NCBI GenBank assembly: GCA_934432885.1
Contig: CAKRYY010000004.1
Span: 1-64,000 of the forward strand
Source of the DNA: an uncultured Lachnospiraceae bacterium
GTDB lineage: Bacteria; Bacillota; Clostridia; Lachnospirales; Lachnospiraceae
Direction: 5' to 3'
DNA: 64,000 nucleotides
Shown here: piece after piece, positions 9,155-17,843 of the stretch
Layout: every line of letters begins with the position of its first letter
How positions within the stretch are numbered: position 1 is the stretch's first letter
Translations under genes and position numbers: made by a program
The notes under the pieces: generated by a model
What the model saw: only the letters and a program-made list of their open reading frames with translations
Told to the model about the DNA's origin: nothing
The model's database searches: none

Positions 9155-9175
9155 ATATTCATAAGGAGAAGAAGC

Positions 9176-9781
9176 ATGATATTAAAAGAAACCTATACGC
9201 TCAATAATGGAGTGAAAATACCTAAATTGGGGCTTGGCACATGGTTTATTGCAGATGATAAGGCTGCACAGGCAGTTAAGTGTGCGGTAGATACAGGCTA
9301 TCGTCTGATTGACACCGCGCAGGCCTATGGAAATGAACGCGGCGTCGGAGAAGGCGTGCGCACCTGCGGCGTGGCAAGGGATGCGCTTTTTGTAGCAAGC
9401 AAGATAGCAGCAGAGCATAAAACCTATGAAAGCGCTGCAAAGTCAATCGATGAAAAGCTGGTAAACTTCTGTAAGGAGAAGGGAATCCTGATTGAAGCGT
9501 ATTCACCAATTGCACACGGCGAAGCCCTTAAGAATCCGCAGATTGTTAAGATGGCGCAGAAATATAAGGTATCGACGGCACAGCTTTGTATCCGTTATGC
9601 AATTTCATTGGGAACGGTGGCTCTGCCCAAAACAGATAATCCGGAGCACATAAAAGCCAATGCAGAGGTGGATTTTGAAATTTCTGATGCCGATATGGAA
9701 ACCCTTTTAAAGATGGAGCGGATTAAGAGCTATGGGGAGTATGATGTATTCCCGGTATTTGGAGGAAAGCCGCTTTCATAG
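9176..9781 (+). pseudogene. Aldo/keto reductase with a large internal in-frame deletion
   Basis: The predicted product is 201 residues against about 280 for the family. The N-terminal third is normal (GVKIPKLGLGTW; Asp46 and Tyr51 in LIDTAQAYGNE; Lys76 in FVASKI). After SIDEKL (residue 95, about base 9460) the sequence jumps to VNFCKEKGILIEAYSPIAHG, which normally lies about 80 residues further on. The missing part holds the catalytic His of the Asp-Tyr-Lys-His tetrad (the LIHSP strand) and the GVSNF region. The C-terminal NADPH site (ALPKTDNPEHIKAN) is present. The frame is kept, so a protein could be made, but it should be inactive. The next two genes also carry deletions. Confidence 0.8.
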
Positions 9782-9798
9782 GATGAAAGGATGAAAAA

Positions 9799-10868
9799 AT
9801 GAAACGAGCAGGTATCTTGAAAAATAAGTGGTTTTTATATCTGACAGAATTTTTTGCTGGAATGTCAGTCATGGCGGTGGAGCTTGGAGCCAGCCGCCTG
9901 CTGGCTCCGTATTTCAGTTCTTCCCAGATTGTATGGACGATTGTTATTGGGACAATTATGATTGCAATGGCGCTTGGGAATGTATATGGCGGAAGGAGCG
10001 CGGATAAATCGCCGAACCCTGACAGGCTCTATACAGCCGTGTAATACTGTCGACCAATGTTTTATTCGGTGTACAGTCGGTTTATATGAAGGATGACAGG
10101 CTGACCGGCATGTATTATGACTATGCAATGGCTGCGCCGCTTATGGTACAGGGAAAGGAACCAAAGGATGCGGATGTGCTGATTCTTGGAATGGGAACCG
10201 GCACATACGCGACACAGTGTAAGAAATATTTTGGAGATATGAATATGGAGGGCGTTGAAATTGATGAAAAGATTACTGCGCTTTCCAGAAAATATTTTTC
10301 TCTGCCAGAGGAGGTAGCGGTAACAACCTATGACGGCAGGGCTTTTTTGCATGCTGTAGATAAGAAGTATGATGTTATTATGGTAGATGCGTATCAGGAT
10401 ATTACCATTCCCTTTCAAATGTCCTCTGAGGAATTCTTTACGCTGGTAAAGGAGCATTTGAATGAAAACGGCGTCATGGTGGTAAATATGAATATGCGGG
10501 GCAGTGGAGAAGGAAATATCAACCAGTATCTTTCCGATACGATTGCATCTGTATTTGGAACCGTATGTACGGTTGACGTGCAGGGCTCGACGAACCGCGA
10601 GCTGTTTGCTTCCGATAATGCTGCTGTGCTGGATATTCTTTCACAGCATACAAAAGAGCTTCAAAATCCCGAATTAAAACAGATGATGGCTGAGGTCGCA
10701 GACAACAGCAGCATGTACGCTGCGGGAGATTATATTATGACAGATGATAAAGCGCCGGTGGAGCTGCTGGGGATGCAGGTAATCGACCAGCTTATTCAGG
10801 ATGAGGTCACATATTATAAGGGCATTTATCAGAAGGAAGGAATTGACGGACTTTTGAAAAGCCTTTAG
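9799..10868 (+). pseudogene. Fused membrane/spermidine-synthase-like gene, broken by deletion and frameshift
   Basis: Two frames belong to one former gene. 9799-10043 encodes two membrane helices (ELGASRLLAPYFSSSQIVWT and the following helix). From about 10044 the sequence continues in another frame with ILSTNVLFGVQSVY, then YYDYAMAAPLM, and the spermidine synthase/methyltransferase fold: VLILGMGTGTYATQ (SAM/dcSAM-binding loop), VEIDEKI, YDVIMVDAYQD. Fused proteins of this type are about 500 residues; here roughly 150 residues, most of the membrane helices and the start of the synthase domain, are lost at about 10040, and the frame shifts. A C-terminal-only protein could start at ATG 10086 but would lack the N-terminal beta domain. 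Confidence 0.8.
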
Positions 10869-10870
10869 GC

Positions 10871-11215
10871 TTGCAGGGTAAGCCTCCGGCAAAGGTGACC
10901 TTTGGCGCTGAGCCTGAGGATTATGAAATCAATGATTTTATCCGCAGGTATTATTACCGACTGCAGTTTGGTCCGGCTGTGGAATCAGCTTCCATAAAGG
11001 AGGCGAAGAAAAATTCCAAGCGGATGCTGCGGGATGTAAAAAAGCAGCAGAAGGACGTTGGAACGGGGACAAAGTCACAGCAGGCATTGAAGCTGTTGCA
11101 GGAGCAGAATAAGCAGGAGCGCAGGGTGAAAAGCAGAGAAATGAAGCTTGCCAGAAAAGAGCGTCTCTTCGCACTGAAACAGCAAAAGAGAAAAGAAAAA
11201 CACAGGGGACATTAA
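10871..11215 (+). pseudogene. yjdF: N-terminally truncated YjdF (DUF2992) homologue
   Basis: The frame from AKVTFGAEPEDYEINDFI onward matches YjdF: FIRRYYYRLQFGPAV, MLRDVKKQQKDVGTGTKSQQ, and a Lys/Arg-rich coiled tail ending KQQKRKEKHRGH. The first 30 or so residues of the family are missing; the sequence just upstream is the end of the spermidine-synthase-like frame. The TTG at 10871 lacks a convincing ribosome site. In Bacillus, yjdF is preceded by an azaaromatic-sensing riboswitch; that leader is absent, presumably removed with the 5-prime end. The stop lies within the terminator at 11201. Confidence 0.75.
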
Positions 11216-11229
11216 CCCTGTGCTTTTTT
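11201..11229 (+). terminator. Rho-independent terminator after yjdF remnant
   Basis: CACAGGG (11201-11207) pairs with CCCTGTG (11216-11222), then C and six T. It overlaps the yjdF stop codon and faces the converging MATE gene. Confidence 0.8.
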
Positions 11230-11233
11230 GTTT

Positions 11234-12589
11234 TTATGCAATAGGAATTTCCGTCTCACGTGCAGAGCGGCGCTTTGAGAGCAGAATAAAGGCGATGACG
11301 CAGATAATAACAGATAAAACCGAGCCGAGGCAGGTCGCAAGTCCCATTGGAAACAGATTGTCCGGGAACAGCTTCGAGGTCAGATAAACACCCGGGATAC
11401 GGACAAGCAGAATGGAAATAATATTGTGGATAAAGGAAAGCTCTGAGCGCTGGCAGGCACAGAAATATCCACTGAAGCTGAAATGGATTCCAGCAAAAAG
11501 GCAGTCCCAGATATATCCCCGCAGATACTGTGCGCCTGAAAAAATGACGTTTGCATCGGAGGTAAAGAGCCCAACGACGGGGGCGGCGATAAACTGCATC
11601 AGAACAGAAACGATTAAGCCGAAGCCGACAGCCGTCATTGCCGCATAGCGCAGCGTCAGGACGGCACGCTCCTGCTTGCCGGCTCCAATATTGAGTGCGC
11701 CAAGTGCGGATACTGTAGAGAGCAGGGAAGAAGGCACAAGGAACACAAAGCCGATAATCTTTTCAACAATGCCGACTGCAGCGGCATCATTTAAACCCCT
11801 GCGGTTTGCAATGATGGTAATGACGATAAAGGCAATCTGGATAAAGCCATCCTGTAAGGAGATGGGAATTCCGATTTTTAAAAGCTGCGTGATGACCTGA
11901 CGCCTGGGCTTTAAATCGCTTTTTCCCAAGGAAATCTTATCGCGCTGCTTTCGCAGCATGAAAAGGGAGATGATAACACTGAATGCCTGTGAAAGCGTTG
12001 TGCCAAGAGCGGCACCCGCTGCGCCCATCCGGAGGGCACCAATAAAAAGGTAATCCAGCGCAATATTTGTCACGCAGGCAGCAGCAATAAAATACATAGG
12101 GCTTTTGGAATCTCCCATACCGCGAAAAGTAGAGCTGATGACATTATAGGCGATGATAAATGGAATGCCGATAAAGCAGATTGCCAGATAGGAAATTGTT
12201 CCGGTGACGGCTTCCTGAGGGGTAGACATAAGATGGACAATCTGTTTGACGAAAATCAGAAGAATACCCATCAGAAGGACGGACAGGACTGCAAACAGCG
12301 TTATGCTGTTGCCGATGTTTGCCGCTGTGCGTTCCCTTTTTCCAGCGCCGACAGACTGCCCGATACTGACAGTGGAGCCCATAGCCAGTCCTACAATCAT
12401 AACGGTCAGCATGTGCATGACCTGACTGCCGACGGAGACTGCCGTTGTGCCTGCGACGCCATCAAACTGCCCGATAATCAGAAGGTCTGCCATACTATAA
12501 AGCGTCTGTAAAAAATAGGACAGAAGGTAGGGCAGTGAAAAAAACAGGATGCTTTTGAATACGCTTCCTGAGGTAAGATTTCTTTCCAT
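11234..12589 (-). CDS. MATE-family multidrug/cation antiporter
   Basis: 451 residues with 12 hydrophobic helices in two homologous halves, the MATE (NorM/DinF) layout: SLPYLLSYFLQTLYSMADLLIIGQFDG in helices 1-2 and the matching ISLQDGFIQIAFIVITIIANRRG at the start of the second half. It would export toxic compounds or metabolites by Na+ or H+ antiport. The start has AGGAGT upstream on the minus strand. It ends just beyond the terminator of the damaged cluster. Substrate not predictable. Confidence 0.9.
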   Translation of the reverse strand: MERNLTSGSVFKSILFFSLPYLLSYFLQTLYSMADLLIIGQFDGVAGTTAVSVGSQVMHMLTVMIVGLAMGSTVSIGQSVGAGKRERTAANIGNSITLFAVLSVLLMGILLIFVKQIVHLMSTPQEAVTGTISYLAICFIGIPFIIAYNVISSTFRGMGDSKSPMYFIAAACVTNIALDYLFIGALRMGAAGAALGTTLSQAFSVIISLFMLRKQRDKISLGKSDLKPRRQVITQLLKIGIPISLQDGFIQIAFIVITIIANRRGLNDAAAVGIVEKIIGFVFLVPSSLLSTVSALGALNIGAGKQERAVLTLRYAAMTAVGFGLIVSVLMQFIAAPVVGLFTSDANVIFSGAQYLRGYIWDCLFAGIHFSFSGYFCACQRSELSFIHNIISILLVRIPGVYLTSKLFPDNLFPMGLATCLGSVLSVIICVIAFILLSKRRSARETEIPIA

Positions 12590-12829
12590 AACAGATACGC
12601 ACTCCTTTTACCAAAACCGATATGATTTTACAGGACTTGAGCGGATTCTGCAAGGGGCAGAAAGAAAAACAGTGGTGCTTTTGATAGATAGCTGCAGGTA
12701 TAAAATCAGTGGCGGTAATTAAGATATTGAAGAATAAGAACACGGTAAGGGCTTCTTTTTAAAATCAGCTCTGGCAGATTATGGTAGGACAGGCTTGCAG
12801 GCAAAAAGCGCTTCTGCTAGAATAAAGCT

Positions 12830-13906
12830 ATGAAAAAGGGAAATTGGATAAGTAAACGCACGGGAATTCTGATGCTGGCAGGACTTGTATTTCTGCTTGC
12901 CGGTGGGATTTTCCTGATGCAGAAAAATAAAAGCAAAGCGATGCCGGATGAATACGGGCTGGTCATTTACTGCCCGCATCCGGCAGATTTTATCAGTACG
13001 CTTGTAAAGGAATTTGAGACGGAGACGGGGATTTCCGTCAAGGTGGTAAATGAAAGCTCCGGCTGCCTTTTGGAAAAGCTGGAGGAGGAAAAGGAGGCTC
13101 CCGTATGTGACCTTTTATGGGGAGGCTCTCTTCTTACTGTACGGCCAAAGGAATATCTGTTTGAGACCTATCATTCTGTAAATGAGGACAGTCTGCAGGA
13201 GGAATTCAAAAACAAAGAGGGCAATATGACCCGTTTTACAGATGTGCCGAGCGTTATCATGGTAAATACGGATCTGGTGGGCGATATTAAGATTGAAGGC
13301 TACAGTGACCTTTTGAATCCGGCGCTTAAAGGAAAGATTGCCTGCTGTGACCCGTCAGGCTCTTCTTCCGCATTTGAGCATTTGACTAATATGCTTTATG
13401 CAATGGGAGAGGGCAGACCCGAGGAGGGCTGGGCGTATGTAGAGAAGCTCTGCCGCAATATTGATGGAAAGCTGCTTGGCGGCTCGGCGGAGGTCTATCA
13501 GGGCGTGGTGGCAGGAGATTACATAGCCGGACTGACCTTTGAGGAGGGTGCTGCACGCTATATGGCGGAGAATGCGCACGTGCGTATTGTTTATATGAAG
13601 GAGGGCGTGGTTTCTACGCCGGACGGACTTTATATTATCAAGAATGCAAGGCACAAGGAGGCAGCGGAGGCATTTATTGATTTTGCGACAGGATATAATG
13701 CGCAGCGGATGATTGCGGCGCATTTGAATCGGCGCTCGGTGCGGAGTGATGTTCAGGCGCCTGCGTATCTGCCGGATAAGGAAGAGATTCCCATGATATA
13801 TGCCGATGCGGATGAGGTAGTAAGCCATAAGGAAGCATGGCTTGCACATTTTGAAGACATTATGGATACGCTCTATGGGAAAAAGGGACAGGAGGAGATG
13901 CCATGA
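12830..13906 (+). CDS. Membrane-anchored solute-binding protein, likely the sensor partner of the downstream kinase
   Basis: 358 residues. An N-terminal hydrophobic helix (residues 13-30, ILMLAGLVFLLAGGIFLM) lacks a lipobox cysteine, so the protein is probably tethered by an uncleaved helix. The rest has the type-II periplasmic-binding fold of the AfuA/FbpA family (LVIYCPHPADFISTLVKEFE; GSSSAFEHLTNML). Its stop overlaps the kinase start by four bases (ATGA), so translation is coupled. Salmonella PgtC, a binding-like protein that works with a two-component system, is a precedent for a sensing role. The true importer binding protein of the same fold is encoded at 16558. A transport role is the alternative. 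Confidence 0.82.
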   Translation: MKKGNWISKRTGILMLAGLVFLLAGGIFLMQKNKSKAMPDEYGLVIYCPHPADFISTLVKEFETETGISVKVVNESSGCLLEKLEEEKEAPVCDLLWGGSLLTVRPKEYLFETYHSVNEDSLQEEFKNKEGNMTRFTDVPSVIMVNTDLVGDIKIEGYSDLLNPALKGKIACCDPSGSSSAFEHLTNMLYAMGEGRPEEGWAYVEKLCRNIDGKLLGGSAEVYQGVVAGDYIAGLTFEEGAARYMAENAHVRIVYMKEGVVSTPDGLYIIKNARHKEAAEAFIDFATGYNAQRMIAAHLNRRSVRSDVQAPAYLPDKEEIPMIYADADEVVSHKEAWLAHFEDIMDTLYGKKGQEEMP

Positions 13907-15573
13907 AACAGACACAGCCCCGTTCCTTTAAAGAGAATATCCGGGATATGTTTACGCGGTATTCCTTGATTCCGGTATTTGCTGTGACCTGTTTTCTGCT
14001 GCTTTTGATTATGGGCGTATGGCGGTATTCTACGATTCATACAAACCGCAGGGAAAATGAGAAAAAAACGCAGCTTGTCAACGATGTAACATGGAAATAC
14101 ATAGAGGCGCTGGAGAGTTTTTCTGCCGGAACGACATTTTTGCAAAGAGAAGAGGATGCAAAGAAGCGTTCACTTATTTTTCAGACCATGTATCAGCTCG
14201 CGCAGGAAACGGGATTTTCAGCCAAGGTATATGTATTTGATGAAGAAAAACGTCTGTTGTTTGGCTCCACGGATACAGCGCCGATATATCTGTCAGGAGA
14301 AGAATATGATGACTGGGGCGTCTGGCACAAGCTGGAGCAGGAGCCAAAACGGGCTGCTGTCCATGTCAATACGACAGGTGCGTATACGCTGTGCATCGGC
14401 AAAAGGCTTGGCAGAGAGGATATGGCAAACGGCTATATGATTGTTGTGCTGGAGCCGACAGCCTTTACAAGGATGATGTCAGATTATACGGCGCAGACGG
14501 TGGTTACAGATGAAAACGGCTGGGTATTCATCAATAACAATTATAAATTCCTGGATAATCTGGGGCGGTTTGATGCACAGAAAACGGTGCGCGGCTGCTA
14601 TGTGACAAGACAAGAGGCGTGCGGCGGCAGACTGCTGGTATACAGCATTTCCGACACCAGCACGAGCGTCAGTGCGACCATTTTAATATTGGCTACCGTG
14701 CTTATTATTTTCAGTGCGATTACCTTGATCACCTATTTAAGCATCAACCGGATGACAGAGGAGAGCACCAGTGATATTGAGAAGATTGCCTATGCCTTTG
14801 CCAGAGTGAAGGAGGGCAATCTGGACACCTATCTGGATATAGACAGCAGTATAGAATTTCAGACGATTGGAACTGCGTATAATCTGATGCTGGACAGCTT
14901 AAAGGAGCAGATAGCGACCAATATTGAGATGGCGGAGCACGTAGCGTTTGCACAGGTAAAGCAGCTTGAATCCCAGTTCAACCCGCATTTCATTTTTAAT
15001 ACGCTTGACAATATCCGTTTTATGATGAAGATGGATGAAAATGCTGCGGATAAGATGCTTGTGGCGCTTTCCAAGCTGCTTCGTTACAGCATCAGCAATG
15101 CGGGAGAGGTCATTACCCTGAAAGAGGACCTGAGCTATACGGAGAGCTATCTGACGATTGTCAAGATTCGTTTTAACAGACGTCTTACCTATAAGATAGA
15201 CATAGAGGCTTCGATTATGGACTGCATGATTCCAAAGCTGATTGTGCAGCCATTGATTGAAAATGCTATCAAATACGGATTTGCAGACAGGGAAAATCTG
15301 CATGTAACGGTAAAGGGCTATGAAAAGCAGGATAAGCTGATTTTTGTCTGTGAGGATGACGGAGCGGGAATTGAGCCGGAGCTTTTGCAGGAAATCCAGC
15401 AGAATCTGATGCGTGGCAGAAATGAAAGCTCACACATGGGGCTTTATAATATCCATAGAAGAATCCATCTTTTATATAAGGATATTGGAAATTATGGAAT
15501 CCGGATTGAAAGCACAAAGGGACAGGGAGCGACAGTAACGCTGGTACTGCCTGTTATCAGACAGAAGGGGTAA
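13903..15573 (+). CDS. YesM/LytS-type sensor histidine kinase
   Basis: 556 residues: helix 1 (about residues 20-40), an extracellular region of about 220 residues, helix 2 (about 255-280), a HAMP-like segment, then the His_kinase domain with QFNPHFIFNTLDNIRFMMKM carrying the phosphoacceptor His, followed by an HATPase_c domain (LIENAIKYGFADRE N-box; EDDGAGIEPELL G1). This is the family of B. subtilis YesM, which signals to AraC-type regulators. It is translationally coupled to the binding protein upstream and followed six bases later by its response regulator. The likely signal is the solute bound by the 12830 product. Confidence 0.92.
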   Translation: MKQTQPRSFKENIRDMFTRYSLIPVFAVTCFLLLLIMGVWRYSTIHTNRRENEKKTQLVNDVTWKYIEALESFSAGTTFLQREEDAKKRSLIFQTMYQLAQETGFSAKVYVFDEEKRLLFGSTDTAPIYLSGEEYDDWGVWHKLEQEPKRAAVHVNTTGAYTLCIGKRLGREDMANGYMIVVLEPTAFTRMMSDYTAQTVVTDENGWVFINNNYKFLDNLGRFDAQKTVRGCYVTRQEACGGRLLVYSISDTSTSVSATILILATVLIIFSAITLITYLSINRMTEESTSDIEKIAYAFARVKEGNLDTYLDIDSSIEFQTIGTAYNLMLDSLKEQIATNIEMAEHVAFAQVKQLESQFNPHFIFNTLDNIRFMMKMDENAADKMLVALSKLLRYSISNAGEVITLKEDLSYTESYLTIVKIRFNRRLTYKIDIEASIMDCMIPKLIVQPLIENAIKYGFADRENLHVTVKGYEKQDKLIFVCEDDGAGIEPELLQEIQQNLMRGRNESSHMGLYNIHRRIHLLYKDIGNYGIRIESTKGQGATVTLVLPVIRQKG

Positions 15574-15579
15574 AATAAT

Positions 15580-16362
15580 ATGCTAAGGGTACTGATTGTA
15601 GAGGATGAAGACATCATCAGAAAAGGGCTGGCATACACAATCGACTGGGTGTCAATGGATTGTGTGGTCGTAGGAGAAGCAGCAAACGGTGAAGAAGGCG
15701 AGGAAAAGATTCTGGAGCTTTCACCTGATATTGTACTGGCAGATATTATGATGCCAAAACAGAATGGAATTGAAATGATACGGCGGACAAAGGATAAGGT
15801 TCCCTATAAGGGAATTCTGCTGACAAGCTATGCAGAGTTTGAATATGCCAGGCAGGCAATCGATTTGAAAATATCGGATTATCTGTTAAAGCCGGTTGAG
15901 GTGGAAAAGCTGCAGGAGGCTGTGGAGCGCGCCCGTTCGGCGATTGAAAAGGAGCGGGAGAGTGATGTGCTGCGCCGCAGTAAGGAAGAAAACGCCTTTG
16001 ACCTGGGTATTTATCTGGAGCGGGCAAAGGCGGAAAATCCGCATGTGCACAGGATGATTGAGCTGGTCAAGGAGCATTATGATACAAAATGGGGAATTGA
16101 GGATGCGGCTGCGGATATTGGCGTCAGCGCAAGCTTTCTTTCCAGGAAATTCAAGGCGGTTACGGAGCATACCTATCTTGATTTTATCAATAAGTACCGG
16201 ATTCAGCAGGCGGTAAAGCTGCTCGGCAGCGGAAAGCTGCGCATCTATGAAATATCGGATAAGGTAGGCTTTACGGATTATAAGCATTTTAATTCCGTAT
16301 TCAAACGATATACAGGACAGAGTCCGACAGAATTCAAAAATCATACAGAACGAGAAGGATAA
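15580..16362 (+). CDS. YesN-type response regulator with AraC DNA-binding domain
   Basis: 260 residues. The receiver domain (1-125) has the acidic pair near residues 8-11, phosphoacceptor Asp55 (PDIVLADIMMPK), Thr/Ser switch (LLTSYAEF) and Lys (YLLKPVEV). The C-terminal AraC domain (about 165-258) has two helix-turn-helix units (GIEDAAADIGVSASFLSRKF and IYEISDKVGFTDYKHFNSVF). It probably activates the ABC importer operon starting at 16558. It is shorter than many YesN proteins because the linker is brief. A stem-loop follows at 16371. Confidence 0.92.
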   Translation: MLRVLIVEDEDIIRKGLAYTIDWVSMDCVVVGEAANGEEGEEKILELSPDIVLADIMMPKQNGIEMIRRTKDKVPYKGILLTSYAEFEYARQAIDLKISDYLLKPVEVEKLQEAVERARSAIEKERESDVLRRSKEENAFDLGIYLERAKAENPHVHRMIELVKEHYDTKWGIEDAAADIGVSASFLSRKFKAVTEHTYLDFINKYRIQQAVKLLGSGKLRIYEISDKVGFTDYKHFNSVFKRYTGQSPTEFKNHTEREG

Positions 16363-16370
16363 AAAAATGC

Positions 16371-16402
16371 CGTAAAAAATGAAGATTGGTTCATTTTTTA
16401 CG
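16371..16402. terminator. Symmetric stem-loop between regulator and importer genes
   Basis: CGTAAAAAATGAA (16371-16383) and TTCATTTTTTACG (16390-16402) form a perfect 13-bp stem with a six-base loop. The stem itself is A/T-rich with little T tract after it, so it may act as a weak bidirectional terminator or a processing/stability site. Confidence 0.55.
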
Positions 16403-16557
16403 ACATTTTAACGTTGAACTGGGTTTTTTTCTGAACATCCAAAAGGTATGATATTACTGTAACATGATTGCAGGGCAATCAGGGACAAATGCCATTTGGC
16501 AGGTAGGGCAGTTTTATCAGTGCCATACCAAAAATCTATACTTTTAGGAGGATATAT

Positions 16558-17742
16558 ATGAAGAAGGTATTAGCATTAACACTTGCAGGTGTTATGACGC
16601 TTGGCCTTGCAGGCTGCGGAAGCAGCGCACCGGCAAAGACAGAAGAAGCAGCGCCGGCGGCTGAAACAACAGCGGCAGCAGCAACAGAAGCGGCAGCATC
16701 TACAGAAGAAGCACAGTCCGAGGGTGGAATGGACGCGCTGATTGCAGCAGCAAAGGAAGAAGGAACACTTACAGTTTATGGCTCCTGCGAAGAGGCTTAT
16801 CTGTCCGCTGCGTGCCAGAATTTTGAAAAACTTTATGGAATCAAGGTAGACTACCAGCGTCTTTCTACTGGTGAGGTTTACACAAAGATTGAAGAAGAAG
16901 CTGGAAATCCTTCTGGCGACGTATGGTTTGGTGGAACGACAGACCCTTACAACGAAGCTACAGCAGCAGGGCTGCTTGAGCCTTATGAAGCGCAGAACGC
17001 AGTAAATCTGCTCAGCAGCACTTACAGAGATGCAGATGGCAACTGGTATGGTATTTACAAAGGAATTCTCGGATTTATGGTAAATAGAGAAGAGCTTACA
17101 AGACTTGGACTTGAAGAGCCGAAGGACTGGGATGACCTCTTAAAGCCTGAGTACAAAGGACTCATCGGTATGTCCAACCCATCCACAGCAGGTACTGCAA
17201 AGCTTGTTATCAACACAATGGTACAGATGAAGGGCCATGATGAGGCAATGGAATACTTCAAAGAGCTGGATAAGAACATTTACCAGTATACAAAGAGTGG
17301 TTCCGGCCCGTCCAAGATGGTAGGACCTGGAGAGTGCGTTATCGCTATTGGCTTCTTACATGATGGAATCACACAGATTCTTGCAGGCTATGATAACATC
17401 GACCTGATTATTCCGGCTTCCGGAACCAGCTATGAAATCGGTGCAACAGCAATTTTTAAGGGAGCAAAGCATCCCAACGCTGCAAAGCTCTGGATTGAAT
17501 ACGCTCTTTCTCCTGACTGTGTAGACATCGCAAAAGAGAATGAGTCTTATCAGTTCCTTGTATTAAAGAACGCAACACAGCCTCAGGAAGCAACACAGTT
17601 TGGTCTTGATCCCGACAACGTAATCGCTTATGACTTTGAAGATGCAAAAGCAAATACAGCAAAGTATGTGGAAGACTTCTTCCAGGCAGTAACAAACGGC
17701 GCTGCAGATGCGGCTGACAGCTCAAGATTCCTTACAGAATAA
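16558..17742 (+). CDS. ABC importer lipoprotein, ferric/phosphate-ester type binding protein
   Basis: 394 residues. The signal peptide ends in lipobox LAGC (Cys20), followed by an Ala/Glu/Thr-rich linker to about residue 60. The mature domain has the AfuA/FbpA fold (GTLTVYGSCEEAYLSAACQNFEKLYGI; GNPSGDVWFGG). AAGGAGG-type site GGAGG lies nine bases before ATG. A strong terminator follows, before the permease gene, which typically gives more binding protein than permease. Upstream sequence has TATGAT at 16447 as a possible -10 and a TGCCA/TGGCA palindrome at 16490-16501 as a possible operator for the adjacent regulator. Substrate could be Fe3+, a sugar phosphate or another anion; it cannot be decided here. 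Confidence 0.9.
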   Translation: MKKVLALTLAGVMTLGLAGCGSSAPAKTEEAAPAAETTAAAATEAAASTEEAQSEGGMDALIAAAKEEGTLTVYGSCEEAYLSAACQNFEKLYGIKVDYQRLSTGEVYTKIEEEAGNPSGDVWFGGTTDPYNEATAAGLLEPYEAQNAVNLLSSTYRDADGNWYGIYKGILGFMVNREELTRLGLEEPKDWDDLLKPEYKGLIGMSNPSTAGTAKLVINTMVQMKGHDEAMEYFKELDKNIYQYTKSGSGPSKMVGPGECVIAIGFLHDGITQILAGYDNIDLIIPASGTSYEIGATAIFKGAKHPNAAKLWIEYALSPDCVDIAKENESYQFLVLKNATQPQEATQFGLDPDNVIAYDFEDAKANTAKYVEDFFQAVTNGAADAADSSRFLTE

Positions 17743-17760
17743 AGGGAACGGCATAAAAAT

Positions 17761-17791
17761 GGGGATGGTGGCATCACCATCCCCGTTTTTT
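17761..17791 (+). terminator. Strong terminator between binding protein and permease
   Basis: GGGGATGGTG (17761-17770) and CACCATCCCC (17775-17784) form a perfect 10-bp stem with loop GCAT, then G and six T. Partial read-through would set the binding-protein to permease ratio. Confidence 0.9.
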
Positions 17792-17811
17792 GTACAAAAT
17801 TGTACAAAAAA
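17786..17811. promoter_or_regulatory. 26-bp near-perfect palindrome overlapping the terminator T-tract
   Basis: Arm TTTTTTGTACAA (17786-17797), spacer AA, arm TTGTACAAAAAA (17800-17811). Its left arm is the T-tract of the preceding terminator. It could be a second RNA hairpin that competes with the terminator, or a DNA operator for a dimeric regulator such as the 15580 product. Confidence 0.45.
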
Positions 17812-17843
17812 CAGGATAAGCATTAAAAAAGGGGGTTTGTCAC

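Noticed and set aside
10820..10900. yjdF-type riboswitch ahead of the yjdF remnant
   Set aside because: The sequence just upstream is coding sequence of the preceding gene; no riboswitch core was seen.
11225..11250. Fourth copy of the TGTAATAGGAAA repeat
   Set aside because: TTTTTATGCAATAGGAATTT is similar, but it is the coding 3-prime end of the MATE gene and lacks the rest of the element; kept only as a possible relic.
12590..12829. A small gene between the MATE and binding-protein genes
   Set aside because: Only a Phe/Cys-rich minus-strand frame without ribosome site or family signs; I see only the MATE upstream region here.
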